The position numbers were made by a program, and so were the translations under genes. Below, in pieces: positions 33,756-40,808 of a stretch of DNA of 64,000 nt. Numbering within the stretch: the stretch's first letter is position 1; each line of letters opens with the position of its first letter. Below the pieces are notes generated by a model. That model was not told the DNA's origin. It did not search any database and worked only from the letters and a program-made list of their open reading frames with translations. Source of the DNA: JADMIH01 sp035274425 (GTDB lineage Bacteria > Chloroflexota > Chloroflexia > QHBQ01 > JADMIH01); the NCBI GenBank assembly GCA_035274425.1, contig DATEOC010000059.1, forward strand, positions 1-64,000, written 5' to 3'.

Positions 33756-36401
33756 CTACCCAGCCGCCCCAACAGGCTCGACTTCAGCGTGATCGGGTGC
33801 CAGCGAGGGGCCTTTTACTGCGATGGTCAGCTTGCCATCTTCATAATCAACACGAATGGCGGAGTGGTCTTTTATCTGCCCTCCCACCATCTCAAGCGCC
33901 AGGGGGTCAAGGAGGCGGCGCTGGATCACGCGCTTGAGTGGCCTCGCGCCGTACACCGGGTCGAAGCCGTCTTCGGCCAGGAAGTCAAGAGCCGCCGGGG
34001 TTACTTCCAGTTCTATGTGCCTGTCAGCGAGCCTCTGCCGCACCTTCGACAACTGCAAGTCAGCTATCTCGCGCAGCTGCTCCCTCTTGAGCTGCTGGAA
34101 GATAACCACCTCGTCTATGCGGTTCAGGAACTCAGGACGGAAGTGATTGCGGAGCGCTTCATTGACGCGTCGGCGCATCACTTCCTCGTCCCCAAGACCC
34201 AGGTCCATGATGTGCTGCGAGCCGATATTGGAGGTCATAATGATGAGCGTGTTCTTGAAGTCAACCGTCCGCCCCTGGGCGTCGGTGAGCCTCCCATCAT
34301 CAAGTATCTGCAACAGGACGTTGAAGACCTCCGGGTGGGCCTTCTCTATTTCATCAAACAGTACCACCGAGTAAGGCCTGCGTCGAACAGGCTCGGAAAG
34401 CTGCCCACCCTCCTCATAGCCGATGTAGCCGGGAGGGGCACCTATCAGACGCGATACCGCGAATTTCTCCATATACTCCGACATGTCTATGCGGATCATG
34501 GCCCCCTCATCATCGAAGAGGTACTCGGCGAGGGCACGCGCAAGCTCTGTCTTGCCTACGCCCGTCGGGCCGAGGAAGAGGAACGAGCCGAGCGGGCGGT
34601 TCGGGTCCTGCAGGCCTGCTCGCGCACGGCGGACTGCATTGGAGACTGCGGCTATGGCTTCATCTTGCCCGATGACACGCAGGTGGAGGCGCTCTTCCAT
34701 GCGCAGAAGCTTGGCCAGCTCTCCTTCAAGAAGGCGCTCAACCTGGATGCCGGTCCACCGGCTAACCACCGCAGCGATATCATCGCTATCCACTTCTTCC
34801 TTGAGGAGACGCGACCCACCGTGCGTAGACGTGTCCGCCTCTAACTCCTTCAACTTGGCCTCAAGCTCGCGGATCGTGCCGTATTGCAACTGCGATGCGG
34901 TTGCGAAGTCGGAACTCCTCTGGGCGCGCTCAAGCTCCGCATTGGCTTCTTCCAGGCGCTCTTTCACGTCACGCACCACGTTTAGGGCATCTCGCTCCGA
35001 CTGCCACCGGGAGCGCAACTCCGAGCGCTTCTCCTCAAGATTGGCTATCTCCTGGTTTACCTTGCCTAGCCGCTCCTTGCTCGCTTCGTCCTTCTCTTTG
35101 CGCAGAGCCTCGCGCTCTATCTGCAACTGCATGATGCGGCGCTCCACCTCATCTAGGGCGACGGGCATACTCTCAGCCTCCATCCTCAAGCGTGCTGCCG
35201 CCTCGTCTATGAGGTCTATCGCCTTGTCGGGAAGGAAGCGGTCGGTGATGTAGCGGTGCGACAGCACGGCGGCTGCCACCAGCGCGCCATCGGTGATGCG
35301 CACGCCATGATGTACCTCATACCTCTCTCTCAGACCACGCAGGATCGATATGGTCTCTTCCACGGTCGGCTCATCCACGAATATCGGCTGGAAGCGGCGC
35401 TCAAGCGCGGGGTCCTTCTCGATATGCTTGCGGTATTCGTCAAGCGTCGTCGCGCCAATGGCGTGCAGCTCACCGCGTGCGAGCATAGGCTTGAGCATAT
35501 TCGACGCATCCATAGCTCCTTCGGCAGCGCCTGCGCCTACAACTGTGTGAAGCTCATCAATGAAAACGATGATCTCACCTTCCGAGTCCACGATTTCCTT
35601 GAGGACTGCCTTCAGGCGCTCCTCGAACTCGCCGCGGTACTTGGCACCCGCTAACATCCCGCCCAGGTCGAGCGCCATCAGCTTGCGATTCTTCAGCCCT
35701 TCGGGTACGTCGCCGCGCACGATACGCATAGCGAGACCCTCAGCTATGGCGGTCTTCCCCACGCCCGGCTCGCCAATCAGCACCGGGTTATTCTTGGTGC
35801 GTCGAAGCAGCACCTGGATGATGCGGCGAATCTCTTCATCTCGCCCAATCACGGGGTCTATCTTGTTCTTGGCTGCCAGCTCGGTGAGGTCGCGAGCGTA
35901 CTTCTCCAGCGCGGCATACTTCTGCTCGGGGTTCTGGTCGGTGACGCGCTGGTTGCCCCGTATCTGCGCGAGCACCCCTAGTATCGTTTCACGAGTGACA
36001 CCAGCGTCGCGCAACAGCTTGCCCGCCGCGCTCTTCTCAGAGTCGTCGGCCAGCGCCAGCAGCAGGTGCTCGGTGCTGACAAACTCGTCCTTCATATTTG
36101 AGGCTAGCTTCTCGGCACGATTCGCCGTACTGCTGAGGCTGCTGGAAAGATAGACCTGCCCACCTGCACCGTACACTTTTGGCGTCTTCTCGATCTCGGC
36201 GCGCAACGCTTGCGCCATCTGCCCAACGTTCACTCCAATGCGCGACAGTATCTGTGGTACGACCCCCTCCTCCTGCTCGATAAGTGCGAGCAGCAGGTGC
36301 GTAGCTTCGAACTGGTTATGATTGGCATCCTCGGCTATCTGCCGGGCATTTATTACAGCTTGTTGTGCTTTCTCTGTATATTTCTGTAGATTCATGCTCA
36401 T
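33756..36401 (-). CDS. clpB: ClpB disaggregase
   Basis: 881 residues, normal length. N-terminal Clp repeat domain (1-150), first AAA+ ring with Walker A 'GEPGVGKTAIAEGLA' and Walker B 'IIVFIDELH', the middle coiled-coil propeller (about 400-530), then the second AAA+ with 'GPTGVGKTELARALAEYLF', and 'RIDMSEYMEKFAVSRLIGAPPGYIGY'. It extracts proteins from aggregates with DnaK. The promoter has an overlapping HAIR-like operator (36451-36471), so heat regulation by an HspR-type repressor is likely. Confidence 0.97.
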   Translation of the reverse strand: MSMNLQKYTEKAQQAVINARQIAEDANHNQFEATHLLLALIEQEEGVVPQILSRIGVNVGQMAQALRAEIEKTPKVYGAGGQVYLSSSLSSTANRAEKLASNMKDEFVSTEHLLLALADDSEKSAAGKLLRDAGVTRETILGVLAQIRGNQRVTDQNPEQKYAALEKYARDLTELAAKNKIDPVIGRDEEIRRIIQVLLRRTKNNPVLIGEPGVGKTAIAEGLAMRIVRGDVPEGLKNRKLMALDLGGMLAGAKYRGEFEERLKAVLKEIVDSEGEIIVFIDELHTVVGAGAAEGAMDASNMLKPMLARGELHAIGATTLDEYRKHIEKDPALERRFQPIFVDEPTVEETISILRGLRERYEVHHGVRITDGALVAAAVLSHRYITDRFLPDKAIDLIDEAAARLRMEAESMPVALDEVERRIMQLQIEREALRKEKDEASKERLGKVNQEIANLEEKRSELRSRWQSERDALNVVRDVKERLEEANAELERAQRSSDFATASQLQYGTIRELEAKLKELEADTSTHGGSRLLKEEVDSDDIAAVVSRWTGIQVERLLEGELAKLLRMEERLHLRVIGQDEAIAAVSNAVRRARAGLQDPNRPLGSFLFLGPTGVGKTELARALAEYLFDDEGAMIRIDMSEYMEKFAVSRLIGAPPGYIGYEEGGQLSEPVRRRPYSVVLFDEIEKAHPEVFNVLLQILDDGRLTDAQGRTVDFKNTLIIMTSNIGSQHIMDLGLGDEEVMRRRVNEALRNHFRPEFLNRIDEVVIFQQLKREQLREIADLQLSKVRQRLADRHIELEVTPAALDFLAEDGFDPVYGARPLKRVIQRRLLDPLALEMVGGQIKDHSAIRVDYEDGKLTIAVKGPSLAPDHAEVEPVGAAG

Positions 36402-36440
36402 AACACCCCGTTATGGGAGGATGGATTTCTCTTATACAAC

Positions 36441-36471
36441 AGAATACCAACTTGAGTGGCTTCTTGTCAAG
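36441..36471 (-). promoter_or_regulatory. clpB promoter overlapped by HAIR-like operator
   Basis: On the minus strand TTGACA (36465-36470), an 18-nt spacer and TATTCT (36441-36446). On the plus strand, CTTGAGT (36451-36457), 7 bases and TGTCAAG (36465-36471) match the HspR box CTTGAGT-N7-ACTCAAG in 7 of 7 and 5 of 7 positions. It covers the -35 and the spacer. Confidence 0.6.
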
Positions 36472-36626
36472 GTTTATGACAACGAAAGTGCGCAATTTGA
36501 TAGCTAATTACATAAAACTTACCGATTAGCAACCGCGCAGAGCATACCTAGTAATAAGCTATCGATCCTGCTAGAATAAGGATAAGCAGGCTATGAAAGC
36601 CGCAGCCTTCAGGGAGGTGACAAACA

Positions 36627-36953
36627 ATGAGCCAGCAGATTACTGTCGAGCTAAGCGACGAGGTATATGACATAATTGAGCGCCAGGCCAGGGAGGCCAA
36701 CATCTCGCCTGCCCAAGTAGCGTCAACGTCGCTAGATAGATACTTTCGCATACAACATGGCACGAACCCGGAGCACAAAACGATTGGGACGAGGGGAGGA
36801 ACCAGGAAAAACAAAGCTCTCCTCCAAGCGGCACGCGAACGGTTCGAGAAACATTTCGGCTCTGTTGATGTCGGTTATCCTACGGGTCTCAACAACGAGC
36901 AGATTGATGCTGACTTGGAACGCGACTACGCGAATATGCACGGGAGAGGATAA
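36627..36953 (+). CDS. Antitoxin of a VapBC-type pair
   Basis: 108 residues. N-terminal 'QITVELSDEVYDIIERQAREANISPAQVAS' resembles a ribbon-helix-helix DNA-binding antitoxin, with a charged C-terminal half that would wrap the toxin ('NNEQIDADLERDYANMHGRG'). GGGAGGTG precedes the ATG. Its stop overlaps the toxin start (TAATG). Autoregulation is expected by family precedent. Confidence 0.8.
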   Translation: MSQQITVELSDEVYDIIERQAREANISPAQVASTSLDRYFRIQHGTNPEHKTIGTRGGTRKNKALLQAARERFEKHFGSVDVGYPTGLNNEQIDADLERDYANMHGRG

Positions 36954-37372
36954 TGCTCCTCGATACGTCTGGTTTGTTAGCTCTACTGCACCGTGCTGAA
37001 GCGGAGCACAAGCAAGCCGTCTCACGCTATAAGGGTGCTCCTGTTCGACTGACGCACAGCTATGTACTTTTGGAATTCGTCGCGCTAGCTAATGCGCGTC
37101 GCCTTCCCCGCTTGGCTGCCCTGACGTTTGTCTCTGATTTGTTGGGGAACCCCGACATTGAAATGGTATGGGTTGATAAGACGCTACACCTAGAGGCAAT
37201 GGACCTATTGTTCGCACGGCTCGACAAGACATATTCCTTATGCGACGCCGTAAGCTTCGTCCTGATGCGCCAGCGCGGCATCTTCACAGCGCTCACGACC
37301 GACCATCATTTCGACCAGGAAGGATTCCAGCGCCTTCTAATGACTGAAGACAAGAGAACGCACAGCGGATAA
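36953..37372 (+). CDS. PIN-domain ribonuclease toxin (VapC-like)
   Basis: 139 residues. The start 'MLLDTSGLLALLHRAEAEH' supplies the first acidic residue (Asp4). 'YVLLEFVALA' supplies the second (Glu), and 'YSLCDAVSFVLM...ALTTDHHFDQEGFQRLL' has the last acidic residues of the PIN active site. It is predicted to cleave RNA. The last five codons and the stop (37357-37372) lie inside the left arm of a palindromic element, so the element has replaced the original end of the gene. Confidence 0.85.
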   Translation: MLLDTSGLLALLHRAEAEHKQAVSRYKGAPVRLTHSYVLLEFVALANARRLPRLAALTFVSDLLGNPDIEMVWVDKTLHLEAMDLLFARLDKTYSLCDAVSFVLMRQRGIFTALTTDHHFDQEGFQRLLMTEDKRTHSG

Positions 37373-37480
37373 ATCGGCGTGCTATCCAAACAAAGCCTCT
37401 ACAGGGAGGCTGAAAGATCTGAATCGGCCCGCGCAGCCGGGCGTTGCTTGCGTAGCACGCCGATTTATCCGCTGTGCGTT
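37357..37480. mobile_element. MITE-like palindromic element, copy B
   Basis: Perfect 28-bp arms (37357-37384 and 37453-37480). Internal segments 'aaagcctc...gaggct' and 'cccgcgcagccgggc' match the layout of copy A at 27216-27346. The left arm provides the PIN toxin's stop codon. Confidence 0.75.
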
Positions 37481-37550
37481 CTACGTGCCACATATCGAAG
37501 CTGAATCGTGTAATTGTTCATGATTGTACGTCCTCGGACTGGTAGAGGTT

Positions 37551-37799
37551 CTAATGATCCTCTTCTTCAGCTACCCACTCGATGCCTTCCACTAGGCTGG
37601 CGGGTGGTACTTGTAGGACATATGCCAGACGGCACAGGTTTACTAAGCTTACGTTTCTCTTGCCACGTTCAACTTGGCTAATGTAGGTTCTCTCTAAGCT
37701 AGCTTCAAGGGTCAGGCGTTCTTGCGAAATGTGCTTTCGCTCCCTTAGCATACGCACATTCTCGCCTAACTTTGTGAGTATAAGACCCCTTACATCCAT
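37551..37799 (-). CDS. XRE-family transcriptional regulator
   Basis: 82 residues from the ATG at 37799. The helix-turn-helix spans 'LGENVRMLRERKHISQERLTLEASLERTYISQVERGKRNVSLVNLCRLAYVL', typical for the Cro/CI-type single-domain regulators. There is no ribosome site. A 9-bp inverted repeat overlaps the start (37793-37816) and probably is its own operator. The frame remains open 3 codons upstream (TTG 37808), which I consider less likely. Divergent from 37920. Confidence 0.85.
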   Translation of the reverse strand: MDVRGLILTKLGENVRMLRERKHISQERLTLEASLERTYISQVERGKRNVSLVNLCRLAYVLQVPPASLVEGIEWVAEEEDH

Positions 37800-37816
37800 A
37801 TGATACAATATGGATG
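37793..37816. promoter_or_regulatory. Inverted repeat overlapping the XRE start codon
   Basis: CATCCATAT (37793-37801), a 6-nt spacer and ATATGGATG (37808-37816). It covers the start of the regulator gene and is consistent with a self-repressing operator. Confidence 0.5.
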
Positions 37817-37919
37817 CTTGATGACTTAAAGTCTACGGATTCCGAGTCACAGACGTTAAGATCATAGCTGCGCTCTCTATCCGTATGAGAAACTGGAGCC
37901 GAGCGAAAGGAGCTTTGTC

Positions 37920-38225
37920 ATGCTAAGGCCAAGAGAAGCAGGGCAGATTGTGTTCCGCTCACGTTATGGTCGCTATTACTTTGAGGCAAAAGCATTCAGG
38001 GTCAATGATGATCCTTTTGATGCTTCGGACTACACTGTCACCTCCGTCGAGATTGATCCCCGGAACATTGCCAATGGCGAGCCTCTTGATAATGCCGAGA
38101 CAAGGCAAGCATTTGACACAATGAAAAACCAACTCCGCCGAGATGGTTGGATAGATGCTCCAAACACTGGCTTCCCAGGAGGAAGGCCCCCTCCTTACTG
38201 GTATAGCTGGAGATTCTATCGATAG
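37920..38225 (+). CDS. Small soluble protein, unknown
   Basis: 101 residues, no membrane segment, rich in Arg, Asp and aromatic residues ('RYGRYYFEAKAF', 'PPPYWYSWRFYR' at the end). GAAAGGAG precedes the ATG. It is divergent from the XRE regulator. The local base composition is more A+T rich than the flanks, suggesting an acquired segment together with the regulator and VapBC pair. I do not recognise the family. Confidence 0.6.
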   Translation: MLRPREAGQIVFRSRYGRYYFEAKAFRVNDDPFDASDYTVTSVEIDPRNIANGEPLDNAETRQAFDTMKNQLRRDGWIDAPNTGFPGGRPPPYWYSWRFYR

Positions 38226-38387
38226 CGGGGCGTATGCTGCGGGGGAGACCATTCGCATGTGCACATTCGCACCCAGCACCTGGATGATCTGGGCTGTCCC
38301 GCGACCACGAACGGACGCCTGATACTCTTACAGGCTTGCATTTCGTTGCTATCACTATTTCGCGACTGCTCGCGTCATATCTACTAC

Positions 38388-39125
38388 CTACGCTTTCAAC
38401 ACCTCTTGTTGCAGGCGAATCAGCTCCCTTATCCCATTCCCCGCCAGCCCCAGCAGCGTATCCAACTCATCTCTGCTGAATGGCTTGCGCTCCGCGGTCG
38501 CCTGCACCTCCACCAGCCATCCAGCTTCGGTCATCACGACATTGCAGTCGGCGTCGGCCTGGCTGTCCTCAGAGTAGTCGAGGTCGAGCATCGGCACGCC
38601 TGCCACGATGCCGACGCTCACGGCGGCGAGGAATTGCTTCATCACCCCTTCCCCGTTCCTCTTCAAGATACCCTGCGAGCCGAGCTTCCGTATCGCGAGT
38701 CCGAGGGCCACTATCGCGCCCGTGATTGATGCCGTGCGCGTGCCGCCATCCGCCTCGATTACGTCGCAATCAACCGTTATTGTGCGCTCGCCTAACGCCT
38801 TGAGGTCCACTATAGCCCGAAGGGAACGCCCGATGAGGCGCTGAATCTCCTGGGTGCGGCCCTGCGGCTTACTTCCCGCCCCTTCTCGCTGAGACCTCGT
38901 TGGCGTGGATGAGGGGAGCATAGAGTACTCGGCGGTGACCCAACCCTTCCCCGCACCCAGCAGGAACGGAGGCACGCGCTCCTCCACGCTCGCGGCGCAT
39001 ATTACCCGCGTATTGCCGCACTCTATCAGTGCTGACCCTGCTGGAAACTTCTGGAAGTTGGGAGTAATTCTGACTGCGCGCAGAGCGTCCGGTCTGCGCC
39101 CGTCGGCGCGAAGACGACTGTTCAT
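38388..39125 (-). CDS. rph: Ribonuclease PH
   Basis: 245 residues, full length. It begins 'RLRADGRRPDALRAVRI' and shows 'GNTRVICAASVEE', 'GWVTAEYSMLPSST', 'RTITVDCDVIEADGGTRTASITGA' and 'PMLDLDYSEDSQADADCNVVMT', the phosphate-binding and active-site blocks of RNase PH. It trims tRNA 3' ends phosphorolytically. Two hairpins lie upstream, between it and the transporter gene. Confidence 0.97.
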   Translation of the reverse strand: MNSRLRADGRRPDALRAVRITPNFQKFPAGSALIECGNTRVICAASVEERVPPFLLGAGKGWVTAEYSMLPSSTPTRSQREGAGSKPQGRTQEIQRLIGRSLRAIVDLKALGERTITVDCDVIEADGGTRTASITGAIVALGLAIRKLGSQGILKRNGEGVMKQFLAAVSVGIVAGVPMLDLDYSEDSQADADCNVVMTEAGWLVEVQATAERKPFSRDELDTLLGLAGNGIRELIRLQQEVLKA

Positions 39126-39144
39126 ACTTTCACAACTCCTATTC

Positions 39145-39181
39145 TCATTATCTTTTGACCTTCAAGGTCAAAAGATAATGA
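39145..39181. terminator. 18-bp perfect hairpin upstream of rph
   Basis: Arms 39145-39162 and 39164-39181 with one central base. It lies 20 bases before the rph start and 71 bases after the transporter stop. Confidence 0.5.
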
Positions 39182-39201
39182 AAGAAAACCTTTTTTCTCT
39201 C

Positions 39202-39244
39202 TTTCTTCTCATTTTCACCCTGAAAGGGTGAAAATGAGAAGAAA
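39202..39244. terminator. 20-bp perfect hairpin after the transporter gene
   Basis: Arms 39202-39221 and 39225-39244 with loop GAA. It lies 8 bases beyond the transporter stop codon (39252). Confidence 0.65.
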
Positions 39245-39251
39245 CATAGTC

Positions 39252-40808
39252 TTAGCGATCCGCCTTGCCACTCATCTGCGTAGCGAGCAACACAGCTATA
39301 AGGGCAAGTGCCAGCGATAGCACAAAGATAGGGGTGAACCCAAGCAGGTCCACCAGCACTCCGCCAAGCACCGGCACGAATATCACGATACCCAGCACTG
39401 TGTTCAAGAACCCTATATATGTGGGCCGCTCTGCTGCGGGGGCGATTGTCAGCAGCATATTATTGTTCACGATACGTGAGCCTCCCAGCGCCAATCCTGA
39501 TAGTATGAACACGAGGGTGAATGCCGCGAAGAGGATAGTGTGATCGGCGACACCTATGAGGAGCGAGATAATCAGCGCCGTCAGGGGCACAACCACTACT
39601 GAAATCACCGTCCACATGAGCAGGATACGGTTGTTCGCTCTATCTGCAAGCGGACTCCAGATGAAGTTCGAGAGGAGGGCGGCTATAGACAGAGCACCCA
39701 GGTACACCCCTATGAGACCAGGCGGCGCACCCAGCCGTGTAGTCGCGTACACCACATAGAAGGGGTCGGCTACAGTAGCAAGCGCCATCAAGATACGTAC
39801 CAACATGAAGGCACGGTAATCTCTATCAGATCGCACCGCGCCAATCCCGCGTTTCACCAGGTCACGTACTGAATGTGGGGCCTGCGCCGTAGCTATCTCC
39901 GGCTCGCGTATGGACGCCCAGGCCCATACCCCCATCGCCGAGCATACCGCCGAGAAACCGAAGAGAAAGGCGAAGTTGTAGGGGAACCTTAGCCCGAATA
40001 GACTTTCCGAGAGGATTGCTCCAATCGGCGCGGACGCCGCAAGCGCGAGCATACCACCCCAGAAGTTGCGCAGCCCAAAGAAAGTGCCTCTCCGCCTGGG
40101 GGCAATCACTTTCCCCACGATTTCCAGCCAGGGTATGCCCGATACCCCCGCCGAGAACGCGTAGGTGCAATAGAAGATGAAGAAAGTCACCAGCAACCAT
40201 ACCGGCGACTCCGCGAAGAGCAAGGTAGTCACGCCGAGCATCGCCATGCACAGCGTGCGGATGATACCGACGCGGCGATACCAGTACATCACCCTCGAAA
40301 GCCCCTGCACGCGACTGGCGACGATGAGCTGTGGCAGGAACCACCCCCCGGCGAGGATGGCAGGGAGCAACCCCACAACCACGTTCGGCGCGCCCAGGCG
40401 GTTCACGTACCAGGCCAACACAAGGGAAGGCGCGATTAGAGCTTCCACCAGCGTGAACATGACGCCGTTGAGCACTCCCAATCGAAAGTTGCGCCGCGCA
40501 TGGAGAGCAGCGTCAGGCGTCAAGCCGTCAACAGTCGCGCCGCTCGATTTGCCAATCCTGTCGCTGATAAATGGGAGTCGAGGCAGCCTTGGAGTGTGGT
40601 GGCCTTCTGAGCCATTGGGCCTTACCTTTGCTTGTTCCGTATTATGTGGGCCGTCATTTCGCCGGAACAGCTTGTGTCTCGCGTGAGCGGGTTCAGACCT
40701 ACCTGTGCCAGACTCGCGACTATCTCCGGTTATTGCCTGTCGTCTGTCGTCTGTCGTCTGTCGCCCTTCGTCCTTTGTCCTTCGTCCTTCGTCCGCCACC
40801 CCCATCAT
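39252..40808 (-). CDS. Major facilitator superfamily transporter
   Basis: Twelve-helix MFS protein, about 400 residues of membrane part, with 'RRRGTFFGLRNFWGGML' in the central loop area and 'IWSPLADRANNR' in the second half. The start is uncertain. The ATG at 40808 overlaps the polA stop (ATGA) and would give 518 residues, but its first 20 or so codons are a translated 7-bp repeat tract ('DEGRRTKDEGRQTTDDRRQ'). The next 70 codons are hydrophilic and lack a Met. Substrate unknown. Confidence 0.75.
   Translation of the reverse strand: MMGVADEGRRTKDEGRQTTDDRRQAITGDSRESGTGRSEPAHARHKLFRRNDGPHNTEQAKVRPNGSEGHHTPRLPRLPFISDRIGKSSGATVDGLTPDAALHARRNFRLGVLNGVMFTLVEALIAPSLVLAWYVNRLGAPNVVVGLLPAILAGGWFLPQLIVASRVQGLSRVMYWYRRVGIIRTLCMAMLGVTTLLFAESPVWLLVTFFIFYCTYAFSAGVSGIPWLEIVGKVIAPRRRGTFFGLRNFWGGMLALAASAPIGAILSESLFGLRFPYNFAFLFGFSAVCSAMGVWAWASIREPEIATAQAPHSVRDLVKRGIGAVRSDRDYRAFMLVRILMALATVADPFYVVYATTRLGAPPGLIGVYLGALSIAALLSNFIWSPLADRANNRILLMWTVISVVVVPLTALIISLLIGVADHTILFAAFTLVFILSGLALGGSRIVNNNMLLTIAPAAERPTYIGFLNTVLGIVIFVPVLGGVLVDLLGFTPIFVLSLALALIAVLLATQMSGKADR
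40737..40797 (-). repeat. Heptanucleotide repeat tract at the polA / transporter junction
   Basis: On the plus strand 'tcgtctg' units four times and then 'gtccttt / gtccttc' units. It lies within the possible N-terminal extension of the transporter. Confidence 0.8.

Noticed and set aside
33738..34844. 368-residue plus-strand open frame inside clpB
   Set aside because: Complement of a conserved gene in a GC-rich genome. Open antisense frames are expected there, and it matches no family that I know.
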